This document shows, in pieces, positions 49,401 through 55,970 of a stretch of DNA of 64,000 bases. The DNA is from Amorphophallus konjac (lineage: Eukaryota; Streptophyta; Magnoliopsida; Alismatales; Araceae): positions 62,001-126,000 of the forward strand of contig JAHNEJ010003105.1 in the NCBI GenBank assembly GCA_022559845.1, read 5' to 3'. The translations under genes were made by a program, and so were the position numbers. The notes below the pieces were generated by a model. The model had not been told where the DNA came from. It saw only the letters and a list, made by a program, of their open reading frames with translations, and ran no database searches. The number at the start of each line of letters is the position of its first letter. Position 1 is the stretch's first letter.

Positions 49401-52400
49401 TCTATTCACAAGATTTTTAATCTTGTACCTCGAAATTCTGTTAAATGAAATATGCTAGCAACTGCCAAAATATATAACCCGCATATGCTTTCTATCAAAA
49501 TCTAAACTGAGTAAAATTTATGTAGTGTCGGCATGGAAAGGGAGGAATTTGGGAGGGAAGAAAGACAGCAATCTGCTGGGAAGAAAGGAGGGATAGGCTT
49601 TTGGCTTTGGTTATAGGATTAAGCTTTTTTCCCCCAAAAAATTCTATTAAATAATTGAGAAATCTAGCAATTGACTTTTTTTTTTGATAATAGTATGGAT
49701 GATGTAATATTACATCAGGCATAAATACAGAATGCATAGAAGAAAATTGGGCAATGAGGTTTGAAAGATTGTGTCAATTTTTTCATCCTAAATTGAGGAT
49801 GTGAATCCTTATCCAAGAAACACAAAGATGAAGATGTATGCATATCTTTCTCGGACCTTCACAAAGGGAAATTTATTATTCTAAAAATATTATTTCAAAT
49901 GATCACTTCCCAAGAGTTACCTGAAAGCTAGGAGATGCTATGTAAGCATTCAATTAACACATCAGTGCTGGAGTAATTTCAGTGTTGTCATTGCTGAGTG
50001 TGGCATTGACGAGGTGGAAATAAACTCAAGAAGGGCAACTTTAATTTCTTCATTGCCACCATCTTTCCAGAGGCAAGGGAAAACTCCTTGTTCATACAGT
50101 CATACCTATGTATTCATACCTTTCACCATTCACATATTCATTCCATTCATACTTAGCTACATAGACTACTTAGCCATGGGCACATTTCCTACATTATATT
50201 GAAATTTAGCGTGTTCTGCAGCACGAAGTGAAAACACACCATTACATCCGTTCACTGCATAGACAGAAAAACCCAGTACCTTCATTATCTTCATCCTTGA
50301 ATGCATGTATAAACGTTGATATGCTAGCTGAGTGGCAATGTTATCTATTCCTTTCCCAATAGAGCTTAGCGACACATGTGACTGTGATGAAACTGACATA
50401 CCCAGAGGCATAACAACCAATGTGCAAGTAGAGAGGAGCAGAAAAGAGTCCAATTTTTATGAGTACTGCATGTGTCCTGAAAGATGGGTGCATGCGGGAG
50501 ATTAGGAACATATACATTCATCTGTTTATCTTGTTTTTGAATTTTTTTCCCACCTAAGCTACTTGATCAATGCTTACGATCCACCCTTGATGGTGAGAAA
50601 GGTTTGAATGGTAGTAATTCGGAATTAGTAAAGGAAGTTCTTCCTCCGTACAGCATCCACATCTCATGAATCTCTGCTGACTATGACAAAAATTATAGTT
50701 TGATAAGAATAAATTTGGCTATATGAGCTACAACTTTGGGGAAAGTTTGCATGCGACTGAGTAGTAGATTTCATGTGTCACTGGTCTTTGGATTCTCAAC
50801 AAAAATGACAAAAGGGACCATGCAATGGACAAGGAGAATAAGGAAAATGTGATGAAGGCAAGGGATAAGAAGGTGAAGAAAAATGCAATGAAGAGAAGGG
50901 ATGTTGATGTCGCAACATCCATAGGCAAAAGGATAGTCGGAGCCAGACCAGCGGTGAGAAGGAAGAGGATGATGATAATGCTTTCCTACGTCCACACTCC
51001 ACAAGTTGTCAGATGAAGAGGAAAGTGTATAAGCTGACAATGATTCCCTGCATTGATGCATAATAGCTTGTTAAGGGGTAGAGCAAACACTTTAGAGGAA
51101 TAGGAAGGAAGAGGGATATGTGTTTGGTACTGGCACTAGGTTATTCATACAGAATAGCCCTATTTGGGCATATTGCATATCCATCGGGTGTTGACATTAC
51201 CAAAAATTGAACCTGGCATTGGTTGCACCATACTCCAATGTGTCTTTGCTGAATTCAGGAGTCAACACTATTGTTGTTTAGTCTGGAAAAACAGCTGGGG
51301 ATGTTGGCACTGTCAACGTTGAGTCTATCGATGTGTTGCAACTTTAATTTGCCAAAGGAGAAAAAGGGGGAGAAAACATAACTGGCTGATTGTTTAGTCT
51401 TCACATGCTAAGGATGGCAGTTTCGGTTTTGGTTTCGGTCGGGTCCAAAACCAAAACAGTATCAGTTTCGGTCGGATCCGAAACCAAAACAGTATCGGTT
51501 TCGATTTCAGCCCGAAACCAAATAAAATATATATATATATTTTTTTGCAAGGGAGTTGGTGTTCAGTTTCGCCCGGATCGTCCAGGGCCGAAATCGATAT
51601 GTTTCGGCCGAAACTGCCATCAACCATTGAAAGTGATGACATGCTTATGTGACATGTCTCGGTTTTGGCCGAAACTGACATCAGCCATTGAAAGTGATGG
51701 CATGCTTGTGTGGCATGTCCAATGACCAGTTTACCAATTTTTTTTGCCTTCTGGAAGTGATTATTAATAAACATTTCTTTTGTAATTATTTTAACAAATA
51801 TACCCCAAGAGAAGGATGGGATATCAGAATTTATTAACCATTTAATTTCTTATTTATTGTCAATCCCAATGTTATCGAAAGCAGTATAGTTAAATACAAT
51901 AGTGGTCTTGCAACGTGAACAAATGGTTTTCTTTGTTTATGTCCTGAGCTCTCTTTACTCGAGTAAATATTGTGTTATTCTTTAAAATTTAGAAATTAAA
52001 AATTTCCATTATTAGTTGTAGGAAGGTGAGCTTCCAGGTCTCAATGTCATTCAATTTGCATCTATCTTGTTGATACCATTTGGCAACATTGATGGATAAA
52101 GGTTAAGGTAACTGTTCAAGAAACAATCCTGACTGCAATACAATTTCAATGCTGTGTTTACAGGTCAGATTGCTGAGGTCAGTGTGAGCTATGATGATGG
52201 AGAAAGAACAACACCTGAAGGACGAAGTACATTCTTATGGGCTGCTGTATTGATCTGTTTGATTCTGCTGATACTGACTGTTGTGATCTTCCTAAGATTC
52301 TTAGAGAGACCAAACAGCTCTAGGCCATCGGAGCAATGGCATTTACCTGTGCCAGGTGTGGCAGGATCTTTGACACCAGAGCATCGCCGTGCTTATGACA

Positions 52401-52519
52401 GTCCATCATCCCCTCATACACCTCAGCCCTTCGTGGATTATGTCAGAAACACAATTGATGAAACTCCATATTATAAAAGGGAAGGGAGGAGGAGATTTGA
52501 TCCTCAGCGTACATATTAG
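9089..52519 (+). CDS. GP210: Nuclear pore complex protein GP210 (NUP210), C-terminal half, 24 exons
   Basis: GP210 is a membrane nucleoporin that anchors and lines the nuclear pore on the lumenal side of the pore membrane. Twenty-four exons join with matching phases into 3150 nt (1049 codons plus stop). Exons: 9089-9208, 9288-9350, 11657-11848, 14240-14299, 14382-14450, 25227-25352, 25447-25566, 25786-25905, 26196-26351, 26426-26488, 26601-26737, 40287-40686, 45328-45430, 45523-45650, 45765-45836, 46025-46106, 47201-47308, 47400-47541, 48384-48467, 48575-48815, 48911-48965, 49054-49145, 49232-49292, 52164-52519. Order and content follow the plant GP210 family as I remember it: Ig-like lumenal repeats, then one transmembrane helix and a short basic tail. 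No stop or frameshift interrupts the model. The N-terminal half is outside the window. Introns of 10.8 and 13.5 kb carry transposons, and one intron uses a GC donor. Confidence 0.96.
9945..10775. mobile_element. Nested palindromic elements, GCCTTGAGGC-word family
   Basis: GCCTTGAGGC, CTTGAGGCG, GCCTAGGC and GCCTCAAG words recur in both orientations over about 830 bp. An inner unit at about 10270-10630 begins GGCTATG and ends CATAGCC around an AT-rich core with ATATATTATATG. Outer ends are near TTTAAAAGGTCTTGAGGCGG (9955) and GCACCGCCTTTTTAC (10745). No clean target-site duplication was found for either layer. Confidence 0.6.
11657..11848 (+). CDS. GP210: GP210 exon at 11657-11848
   Basis: 64 codons in phase 0 between CTGCAG and GTAAGC. 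It contains [19 protein letters not shown] and [10 protein letters not shown], which are hallmark segments of the lumenal Ig-like repeats in plant GP210. Confidence 0.95.
12602..12806. mobile_element. Tourist-like (PIF/Harbinger) MITE
   Basis: 205-bp element with termini GGGTGAATTTGGTAATC and GGTTATCAAAGTCGGCC (imperfect inverted repeats). It is flanked on both sides by TTA (12599-12601 and 12807-12809). It shares TIR type with 24137-24404 and 54333-54565. It lies in a GP210 intron. Confidence 0.75.
13219..14166. mobile_element. Mutator-like non-autonomous element with long TIRs and GC-rich cargo
   Basis: Long imperfect inverted repeats of about 105 bp start GGGTTTTTTTTACAAATATA and end TTTACAGGGGTATGTTTGTA plus AAATGCTC. 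The flanking 9-mers are ATCAATTTT (13210-13218) and ATCATTTTT (14167-14175), 8/9 identical. 9-bp duplications and long TIRs are typical of MULEs. The interior holds (GA)n and a GC-rich segment with about 90-bp tandem copies of a CACC-GTCGCC-type sequence. This may be captured genomic DNA (Pack-MULE-like), but no gene is recognisable. It ends 73 bp before a GP210 exon. Confidence 0.85.
13432..13493. repeat. (GA)n microsatellite
   Basis: About 31 uninterrupted GA units, the longest perfect dinucleotide run in the window. It lies inside the Mutator-like element. Confidence 0.97.
14240..14450 (+). CDS. GP210: GP210 exons at 14240-14299 and 14382-14450
   Basis: Two small phase-0 exons. The first encodes [20 protein letters not shown] and the second [19 protein letters not shown] plus four residues. 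They lie immediately downstream of the Mutator-like element at 13219-14166 and upstream of the 10.8-kb transposon-filled intron. Confidence 0.94.
15054..15282 (+). repeat. Copia 5' LTR
   Basis: 229 bp, starting TGTAAGAAAAATAAGGG and ending GACCTAACA. It contains ATATATAAAG (15191-15200), a likely TATA element. It is alignable end to end with 19355-19594, with substitutions that suggest an old insertion. Confidence 0.92.
15292..15548. mobile_element. hAT-type MITE, GGGTCGG-word family, inserted in a copia primer site
   Basis: 257 bp, starting CAAGATTTGCCGACC and ending GGCCGGCAAGCCCTG. It is flanked by a perfect 8-bp duplication GGTATTAG (15284-15291 and 15549-15556). The arms are CGACCCGACCC and GGGTCGG words; the core is a TA-rich stretch ending TATATAAAGTGGTG. 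The target is the primer-binding site just after the copia LTR. The element entering the window edge at 63737 has the same words and a similar core. Confidence 0.9.
15662..16352. mobile_element. Rearranged TRIM cluster (terminal-repeat retrotransposon in miniature)
   Basis: Unit 1 (+): LTR 15662-15780 (starts TGTTGGAATTTGGGC, ends GGATTCAACA), primer site TGGTATCAGAGC at 15781-15792, an internal part under 80 bp, purine tract GAGGGGGAG, then a second LTR from 15868 cut at about 15949. An inverted unit follows (about 15949-16147) with the purine tract as its complement twice (about 15983 and 16040). Then comes another + unit with primer site 16164-16175, purine tract 16248-16256 and LTR from 16257. 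No coding capacity exists, as expected of a TRIM. Confidence 0.88.
16375..17060 (+). pseudogene. Copia pre-integrase and integrase remnant
   Basis: 16480-16530 encodes [20 protein letters not shown], the end of the protease/pre-integrase linker of copia polyproteins. 16716-17030 encodes [20 protein letters not shown] and [16 protein letters not shown], the start of the integrase core (the D in HYDVWGP is the first catalytic Asp). Frames change repeatedly, and a poly-G run at 16982-16991 interrupts the region. It cannot make an intact integrase. Confidence 0.85.
17850..18600 (+). pseudogene. Copia reverse transcriptase remnant
   Basis: Coding similarity passes through [21 protein letters not shown] residues (about 18130-18180, the first catalytic Asp) to [14 protein letters not shown] (about 18390-18430, the YVDD catalytic box) and [12 protein letters not shown]. 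In-frame stops occur, for example within the segment before 18297 and after 18590. Confidence 0.88.
18880..19290 (+). pseudogene. Copia RNase H remnant
   Basis: 18961-19230 encodes [40 protein letters not shown] and [13 protein letters not shown], the typical C-terminal RNase H of copia (SSAKVEYRA and CDNKAT motifs). The D/E active-site context is visible, but upstream stops break the frame. Confidence 0.88.
19355..19594 (+). repeat. Copia 3' LTR
   Basis: 240 bp, starting TGTAGGAAAAGTAGGGG and ending GACCTAACA. It is preceded by the polypurine tract GAAGGGGAA and contains GATATATAAAG. It pairs with 15054-15282. Confidence 0.93.
19975..20460. repeat. Tandem repeat, about 200-bp unit, about 2.4 copies
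   Basis: The phrase AGATAAAGAGG followed by ATTATCCGATKTGGGACTAA-like sequence and CCTCAACA recurs near 20002, 20205 and 20402. Between copies, TATAAATGGCRCAAATGAA and TGTTAAAGGYCC are conserved. The TGTTGAG start and CTCAACA end of each unit look LTR-like, so this may be an array of small LTRs or TRIM copies. Confidence 0.8.
20800..21600 (-). pseudogene. RTE LINE reverse transcriptase remnant split by a MITE
   Basis: 21589-21204 encodes [39 protein letters not shown] (first catalytic Asp) and DMYNGAITS. The frame resumes beyond the MITE as [20 protein letters not shown] and [14 protein letters not shown]. Removing the MITE and one TSD copy restores continuity. The YADD/FADD box and thumb are absent. 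Confidence 0.9.
20906..21203. mobile_element. hAT-type MITE, TTTCGG-word family, inside the LINE RT
   Basis: 298 bp, starting CAAGGATGGCAGTG and ending TACTGCCAACCTGG. It is flanked by a perfect 8-bp duplication CTAGTAAT (20898-20905 and 21204-21211). The arms are dense in TTTCGG, CCGAAA and TTTCGGCCGAAA. The centre contains AAAAAATTATTATTTTTTGG and CGGACCTGCTACAGTG. The last motif is shared with the copy at 38771-39096. Confidence 0.95.
22532..23491 (-). pseudogene. RTE LINE endonuclease (EEP domain) remnant
   Basis: The N-terminal part contains [18 protein letters not shown] and [12 protein letters not shown] (the catalytic Glu in QET), then NGVAIIIDK and [11 protein letters not shown]. 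After a frameshift near 22920 it continues with [13 protein letters not shown] (GGDLN catalytic segment) and [10 protein letters not shown] plus [11 protein letters not shown] (the terminal His). All hallmarks of an AP-type endonuclease are visible, but in two frames. Confidence 0.9.
24137..24404. mobile_element. Tourist-like (PIF/Harbinger) MITE
   Basis: 268 bp, termini GGGCCGCTTTGTTAAT and ATTATCAAAGTGGGCC, flanked by TTA on both sides (24134-24136 and 24405-24407). Internal GAGTTATCCTAACC and GAGTTATTCTA words recur in both orientations. Confidence 0.88.
25227..26737 (+). CDS. GP210: GP210 exons at 25227-26737 (six exons)
   Basis: Exons 25227-25352, 25447-25566, 25786-25905, 26196-26351, 26426-26488 and 26601-26737. 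They read through segments such as [58 protein letters not shown] and [16 protein letters not shown]. The first five are phase 0. The last ends after two bases of an Arg codon (CG) that is completed by A at 40287. The exon 26196-26351 has a GC donor. Confidence 0.95.
26352..26353 (+). promoter_or_regulatory. Non-canonical GC splice donor
   Basis: The exon ends CCTGAG and the intron begins GCAAGC, paired with the acceptor TATTCAG at 26425. The reading frame [12 protein letters not shown] is continuous across it, and no usable GT lies nearby. GC-AG introns are a known minor class whose donors otherwise match the consensus well, as here. Confidence 0.85.
27300..27860. repeat. G/C-rich tandem repeat with runs of G
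   Basis: Degenerate units of about 60-120 bp built from CACCTGTGCAGG, GGGGGGACCC, CCTCCACCTC and AAGCACAGGGG are repeated about five times. Many G-runs of 4-14 on the + strand alternate with C-runs, so G-quadruplex or slipped structures are plausible. It lies upstream of a CCTATAAAAGG motif (28091), perhaps as the U3 part of a retrotransposon LTR. Confidence 0.75.
28091..28101 (+). promoter_or_regulatory. Possible LTR TATA box
   Basis: CCTATAAAAGG is a strong TATA motif and lies about 900 bp before the gypsy LTR-like segment at 29025. It may be the promoter of that element's 5' LTR. No transcript evidence is available. Confidence 0.4.
28640..28945. repeat. Minisatellite, 30-36-bp unit, about nine copies
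   Basis: Units of the form GCAAATAAACCTCCGATTGA followed by GGGAAAA-type spacers are repeated head to tail with substitutions. They create the repetitive Phe/Leu-rich frames seen on the minus strand. Confidence 0.9.
29025..29130 (+). repeat. Gypsy 5' LTR homologous segment
   Basis: TTCTTTGACAGTTAATCAA, GTGTTCGGA-like and GTCCAGCACTCGAA blocks match the segment at 37866-37985 in order and spacing at roughly three-quarters identity by eye. Confidence 0.7.
29335..29924 (+). pseudogene. Unrecognised ORF upstream of gypsy gag
   Basis: 29335-29778 is an open frame of 147 codons followed by an overlapping frame (29730-29924). I do not recognise a domain. Ogre/Tat elements often carry an extra ORF before gag, so that is the most economical reading. 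It could instead be transduced sequence. Confidence 0.4.
30270..32160 (+). pseudogene. Gypsy gag remnant
   Basis: Structural polyprotein region. 30270-31178 is one frame with an in-frame TAG at 30957 and contains the pre-core [11 protein letters not shown]. After a frameshift near 31160 the core follows: [40 protein letters not shown] and [16 protein letters not shown] (typical Retrotrans_gag). The C-terminal part at 31816-32157 has the knuckle-like [20 protein letters not shown]. Family recognition is strong; the gene is inactive. Confidence 0.88.
32161..34950 (+). pseudogene. Gypsy gag-pol spacer, fragmented coding region
   Basis: Short + strand frames follow each other (for example 32752-33144, 33708-33962, 34075-34341 and 34220-34699) in charged, Glu/Lys/Ser-rich composition. 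They look like a decayed spacer between gag and protease. I recognise no catalytic motif. Confidence 0.5.
34950..35360 (+). pseudogene. Gypsy aspartic protease remnant
   Basis: About 34990-35050 encodes [19 protein letters not shown] with the DSGA active site (Asp codon at 35012-35014). In another frame, 35140-35290 encodes [20 protein letters not shown] and [19 protein letters not shown], the conserved end of Tat-type protease. A stop and frameshift lie between them. Confidence 0.88.
35811..35930. repeat. 60-bp tandem duplication in gypsy pol
   Basis: CAAGAAATGAATGATATGCC followed by CGAATATATCAG(A/G)GAAATGAGTC occurs twice in tandem with a few mismatches. It shifts no reading frame (60 bp). 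Confidence 0.9.
35969..37233 (+). pseudogene. Gypsy reverse transcriptase remnant
   Basis: 35969-36502 leads in with [20 protein letters not shown] and [21 protein letters not shown] proper follows in several frames: [31 protein letters not shown], a broken segment at 36750-36830, [20 protein letters not shown] (36937) and [12 protein letters not shown]. The catalytic YVDD is changed to YVDY. It ends at [10 protein letters not shown] near 37233. RNase H and integrase do not follow. Confidence 0.9.
37866..37985 (+). repeat. Gypsy 3' LTR homologous segment
   Basis: Counterpart of 29025-29130, containing TTTCTTTGACAGTTAAACAA and GTCCAGCACTCGAACCC. The 37240-37860 stretch before it resembles U3-type sequence with repeated AAAATTACCAAA/TACCC phrases. 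Confidence 0.7.
38285..38600. mobile_element. Probable palindromic MITE, GATC-word family
   Basis: Left arm words CTGATCTGATTTGGATC and CGGCAGAATCA are mirrored on the right by AATTCTGCCTGATTGAGTCC and GATCCAG around an A-rich core. The ends and target-site duplication were not resolved. Confidence 0.5.
38771..39096. mobile_element. hAT-type MITE, TTTCGG-word family
   Basis: 326 bp, starting CAAGGATGGCAGTG and ending CTGCCAACAATG. It is flanked by a perfect 8-bp duplication GCCTGGAT (38763-38770 and 39097-39104). It shares CGGACCTGCTACAGTG and dense TTTCGG/CCGAAA words with the copy at 20906-21203. Confidence 0.95.
39226..39350. repeat. Dispersed repeat (GAGATCTC-rich), copy 1
   Basis: GATCTCTTGAGATTTCTTCG, AGATCTCTTCTC and GAGATCCGATATAGCATTCC resemble 44030-44140 in order. 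It is probably part of an older unclassified element. Confidence 0.5.
40287..40686 (+). CDS. GP210: GP210 exon at 40287-40686 (400 bp)
   Basis: Largest exon, following acceptor GTACAG. Its first base completes an Arg codon split over the 13.5-kb intron, and 133 codons follow to VRIAE and a GTAAGA donor. It contains [32 protein letters not shown] and [19 protein letters not shown], all conserved in plant GP210. Confidence 0.97.
41496..42616. mobile_element. hAT-type element, GATCGG-word arms with a long core
   Basis: 1121 bp, starting CATGGTTCGCCGGATCGG and ending ATTCTGCCTTCCTTG. It is flanked by a perfect 8-bp duplication CTTCAAAC (41488-41495 and 42617-42624). Word arrays occupy only the outer 150 and 110 bp (CCGATCC/GGATCGG). 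The 850-bp core is ordinary AT-rich DNA without a recognisable transposase. It is the longest member of the set, in a GP210 intron. Confidence 0.88.
43355..43510. mobile_element. hAT-type MITE, GGTCTGG/GGACC-word family
   Basis: 156 bp, starting CATGGTTTGCC and ending GGCAAACCTTG (near-perfect inverted ends). It is flanked by TGTACAAC (43347-43354) and CATACAAC (43511-43518), a 6/8 match. Words such as TTGGACCAAG, AGACCGG and CTGGTC fill the arms. Confidence 0.7.
43770..43875. repeat. Purine-rich tract
   Basis: About 100 bases almost entirely G and A on the + strand (GGGGGAGGAGTAGG-type units). It can form triplex-prone DNA. No gene is apparent. Confidence 0.85.
44030..44140. repeat. Dispersed repeat (GAGATCTC-rich), copy 2
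   Basis: Contains CTGAGATCTCTCCGAGG, GAGATCTCCTCTTCAAC and AAGATCTGATATGGCATTCC, corresponding to 39226-39350. Confidence 0.5.
45328..46106 (+). CDS. GP210: GP210 exons at 45328-46106 (four exons)
   Basis: Exons 45328-45430, 45523-45650, 45765-45836 and 46025-46106. Segments include [60 protein letters not shown] and [19 protein letters not shown]. Split codons (G/GG, G/GA) join correctly at the junctions. Confidence 0.95.
47201..47541 (+). CDS. GP210: GP210 exons at 47201-47308 and 47400-47541
   Basis: They encode [20 protein letters not shown] and [20 protein letters not shown] through to NGYKFSVHF. The second exon ends after AG of a codon completed by T at 48384, giving the family-typical KFSVHFS junction. 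Confidence 0.94.
48384..49292 (+). CDS. GP210: GP210 exons at 48384-49292 (five exons)
   Basis: Exons 48384-48467, 48575-48815, 48911-48965, 49054-49145 and 49232-49292. Segments include [74 protein letters not shown] and [20 protein letters not shown]. This is the conserved last lumenal part before the membrane helix. The acceptor of the first exon (AAAAAG) has a weak pyrimidine tract. Confidence 0.93.
49293..52163 (+). other. Last GP210 intron (2.9 kb)
   Basis: It separates the last lumenal exon from the transmembrane exon. It contains one palindromic MITE (about 51409-51720). The rest (49293-51400 and 51780-52163) shows no gene or element I can support. A short lysine-rich frame at 50825-51016 has no splice sites or domain and is not called. 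Confidence 0.8.
51409..51720. mobile_element. hAT-type MITE, TTTCGG-word family, with a duplicated right end
   Basis: Starts TAAGGATGGCAGTTTCGG. The right end GAAACTGCCATCAACC is near 51605-51625. The right end plus flank (CATTGAAAGTGATGACATGC) is repeated about 65 bp later with changes, extending to about 51720. The core is ATATATATATATTTTTTTGC. TCACATGC before the element and TGACATGC after it could be the target duplication, but the exact right border is unclear. Confidence 0.75.
52164..52519 (+). CDS. GP210: GP210 last coding exon with transmembrane helix
   Basis: It follows acceptor TTTACAG and runs to TAG at 52517-52519. It encodes [14 protein letters not shown], then a strongly hydrophobic helix within [20 protein letters not shown], then a pore- or cytoplasm-facing tail of about 73 residues. 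The tail has the plant GP210 signature [20 protein letters not shown]. The 3' UTR probably runs to about 52600-52870. I saw no clear AATAAA signal. Confidence 0.96.
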
Positions 52520-53586
52520 ACTAGTGTTTCCTGTTTTTTTCCAGATCAGGTTGGCAGTTCTGTTTTTTTTATTGCCCACGGGCATTTTTATATTGTAAAT
52601 TTGAGTACCCAGTACTAGTCCGGTTGACTGTGGCAAAGTCTGCCGATGTTGGAGCGGTTCACTTCGAGATATGAATGGTGGGAGTTGCGAGAGGATGATC
52701 AAAACCTTTTGTAACCTCGTTTTTGCCTCCATGCAGAGTTCAATCTTTCTCCAATGTCATCGCAGGATAGGCCTGCTGATGCGTGTTTCCATAGTTCTCT
52801 TTGATGCTCATTGTTTTCTGATAAATTTTTTTAGACTCTTCTTTTGCCCGCAGTATTAAGCAAAGCTAAAAATCCTCTAATTTTTTTGTAGCATTTGCCT
52901 GTTGAAGAATGTTTTGTTTTGTTTGATTTAATCATCGTGATGCATGTTTTAGAAATTGCTCAAAAGTATGTTGCTTTTAATTGTAAGCAAAGTTTGGCTA
53001 TTTAACTTGAAAGAAAAAAGATTGGAATATCTACAGGACTCTGAGATCACTTGAAATTTCAGTTTTTGTTTAGACATCTGGACTCACGTCTGCATGTATG
53101 GTACTGCATTATATCGCATTTATTCCAGGGACAGGGACAGGGCAGTCGTCCCTATAAACCTAGGTTCTTCCTATCTTGCATGGTTTCCACGAATTGTGAT
53201 GTGGGAGTTGATCGAACGTGGTAGTGCATGCCATGTCTATAATTGTACTAACTAATTTTATTTACTGATCCAAAACGGGACAAGTTAGAACTCATACGAT
53301 CCTATTGGATAAATCACATGCATTTTTCACGATTATTATCCTTTCATTTTTACATTAGAAGTCAACAAAACTCTGGCCACGAGAGAACAATCCAACACCA
53401 TTAGGGCCTTACTACCATCGTTCATGTAGAACGAGGAGTTGGGTGGAGCTCTGTGCAGTGTAAAGGGAGTATTTTTTTTTCCACTCTTTTTTGTTATGCT
53501 GCAGCCCATTTGCATGACTGTTCATGTGAAGGATTAGTAAGGTGCTCGATAAACAGAATTTTTAAGGGTCAGAAGTTCCATTTGAT

Positions 53587-54077
53587 TTAGCCTGTCAACG
53601 GAGCGGATACGAAGCGAATATATGACTATCCGTATCCGTTCCGTTTTTTGATTCGAATTATTCGATTTTGATCCGCTCCGATTTGACTCGGATACGAAGC
53701 GAATATCTCACTATTTGTATCCGCTCTGTTTTAAAATCTGAATTATCCTATTCAAATTTAAAAGTATATAAATATAAATATTAAATATTAAAAGTATATA
53801 AAATATAATTGTAAAATGTCAAAAATATATATAATAAATTTTAAATTAAAATACAACTATAAAATATCTAAATTTCTCTATAATATCATTTATTTTATAA
53901 TACATTATTTAAAAATATGTATTATATGATATATAATATTTCGAACGAATATTTTTCGAAGCGAATAATATAATATCCGTATCCGCTCCGATTCGAATTC
54001 GGATATTATCCGTATCCAAAAAAATGAATACGAATCGAAACAAATCCGGATAATATCCGTATCCGTTGACAGGCCTA
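53587..54077. mobile_element. hAT-type MITE, ATCCGTATCCG-word family
   Basis: 491 bp with inverted ends TTAGCCTGTCAACGG and CCGTTGACAGGCCTA. It is flanked by a perfect 8-bp duplication CATTTGAT (53579-53586 and 54078-54085). The arms are ATCCGTATCCG, CGGATACG, CGAAGCGAATAT and TCCGCTCCGAT words. The centre is a very AT-rich AAAATATAT stretch. It lies about 1.05 kb downstream of the GP210 stop codon. Confidence 0.95.
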
Positions 54078-54332
54078 CATTTGATGCTTGGCAATCGGAT
54101 GAATAGCTGAGTTGCCGGGCTATGTAATTATTGACGGTTGGGATGTAATGGAGCTTGAAGAGGTGAAAAGCGGATGTGAGTTTCCAGTTTCCACACGGGA
54201 CTACTCTCCACATTGTTTGTGTCCATTTTGCATTGGTGCGGTGCCTTCTGAAGGGCTCCATAATTTTGTTGCTCAAGGAGTTGGGGTTGTCTGGATTATT
54301 AAAAAATGTTAGGGAGTTGGTTCCATCCTCAA

Positions 54333-54565
54333 GGGCCACTTTGATTCAAGGGTCACATTGATAAAGGGGTAAGTCCGGTTAAGGTGGGTTATCCAGGGTG
54401 AGATGACTTATTCTTATTTAACTCTTTTTTCTTTAATCAGGGTCGGTTAGAGATAAACTTGAGTTTTTTGAATCTAAGTAAAAGGGTGGAGTAAGTCACC
54501 CGGGATGAGTTGGGCCATCCGGGGTGACGTACTCGCCCCTAACCCACCTTTTATCAAAGTGGCCC
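54333..54565. mobile_element. Tourist-like (PIF/Harbinger) MITE
   Basis: 233 bp with nearly perfect inverted ends GGGCCACTTTGAT and ATCAAAGTGGCCC. Flanks CAA and TAA are an imperfect 3-bp duplication. Internal GGTTAGAGATAA and GGGTGACTTA-type words are shared with the copies at 12602 and 24137. Confidence 0.85.
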
Positions 54566-55970
54566 TAAACGATTAATCATTTGGGAGGTCCACACTCTGT
54601 TGTTAGGCCCTACCCTCCCCAATTGGTTTCCAATATGAGATTAAATTGGGTGCTAATCTCTCATACTAACTATGGTCTCTCATAAAGTTCCTAATAAATC
54701 TCTCCCTATTTATGGAGGATACTCTAGGATGTTTAGGCACCCTTTGGGCCCACTGGGTCGGTCTTGAAGATGTATGCATGTTTTTTCATAAATGTGAGAG
54801 AAATGGGCTTTGACATCAATTGTTAGGGAGCTAATCTCATCCCAAAATAATAATCCATTCAGAAAGTTCACACAATCTAATATTAGGTATTTACCTTCAA
54901 TTAGTTTCGAATATGTGACTAAATTAGGTGCTGGTCTCTCACACAGACCATGGTCTCTCATATAGGAAACAACAAGAGACTTCAGATTTGGATATTACTA
55001 GTTTCAAAGCTAATGGAAACAAAATGTTTGATGTTTGGTAGAAGAACATGGTTCTTCTTGATTTTAGATATCAGTCTTTTTGCATCAAGTTGTAGCCCCT
55101 CCCACCAGTGAATGAGGAGGGTATAAGCATTTTCTGGGGCCTTCTTGTGTCAACAGTTGGAGGGAAGAGGAGGGGTTTATTGATCGAGTCAAATTTTGAT
55201 GGGAAAAGCTTGTGTCAATTGACAATTACATCTTAGGTCCTATGAAGAGGCTTTTACATTTGATATTGAAGCATCAGAGGGAACAAGTATTTTATCATGC
55301 ACAAAAAAGGCATGGCCACTGAAATAAATAGCTTAAGATAAAAAGAAAAAAACCCTAGAATATTTGATCTAAACCACAGGATAATTGAACTAATGGTGTG
55401 GGAGAGCCATTTGCTATATTGTTTCTAAAAAAATAAAATCTAAACTTTTTGATATTTATATAAACTTGTTATTTTTTATGGAAATATGTGACCAACCGAT
55501 CGCATGCAATATGGTGTTATATTTTTTTGCTGTTTCATTTGTCATATTTCTAAAAATCAAATATATAACAAATAAAGTTGAAATTAAGTTCAATCATTTC
55601 AAGTTTAGAAGAACCAAATTTAAGTTTAGAGTCAGACCTCTCTGACCATCCAAGATAAAAGCGATAAGATAATTATTAGTTGGCTGGCAATAAGTGTAGT
55701 CCCAGGAGAAACAATGTTACACTTACACCTCTCATCCCCTCTCATTTCTTTGCTTTTTTCTGTCTAATTTGAAAATTACATGGCAAGAAAAAAAGATAAA
55801 CTTAAGTTCGGTGCTATAGAGGATTATAAGTTTGAATCAATTTCATCTGTCTAAACACATGATCAGATCTTCATCTGTCTAAACTCATGATCAGATCCCC
55901 CACTCCCACAACTAAATAAAAAATAAAAAAAATCAAGAAGTAGGCCTATCTGAAATGTAGAGCTCCTAAA
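54566..55970. other. Intergenic stretch without recognisable genes
   Basis: AT-rich sequence. A phrase AGGTGCTGGTCTCTCACA / GGGTGCTAATCTCTCATA recurs near 54650 and 54930, with TATGGTCTCTCATA following each time. This shows a local duplication of about 280 bp. Nothing else is supported. Confidence 0.6.

Noticed and set aside
50825..51016. Lysine-rich small ORF inside the last GP210 intron
   Set aside because: No domain, no splice signals, AT- and purine-rich composition, and no supporting context.
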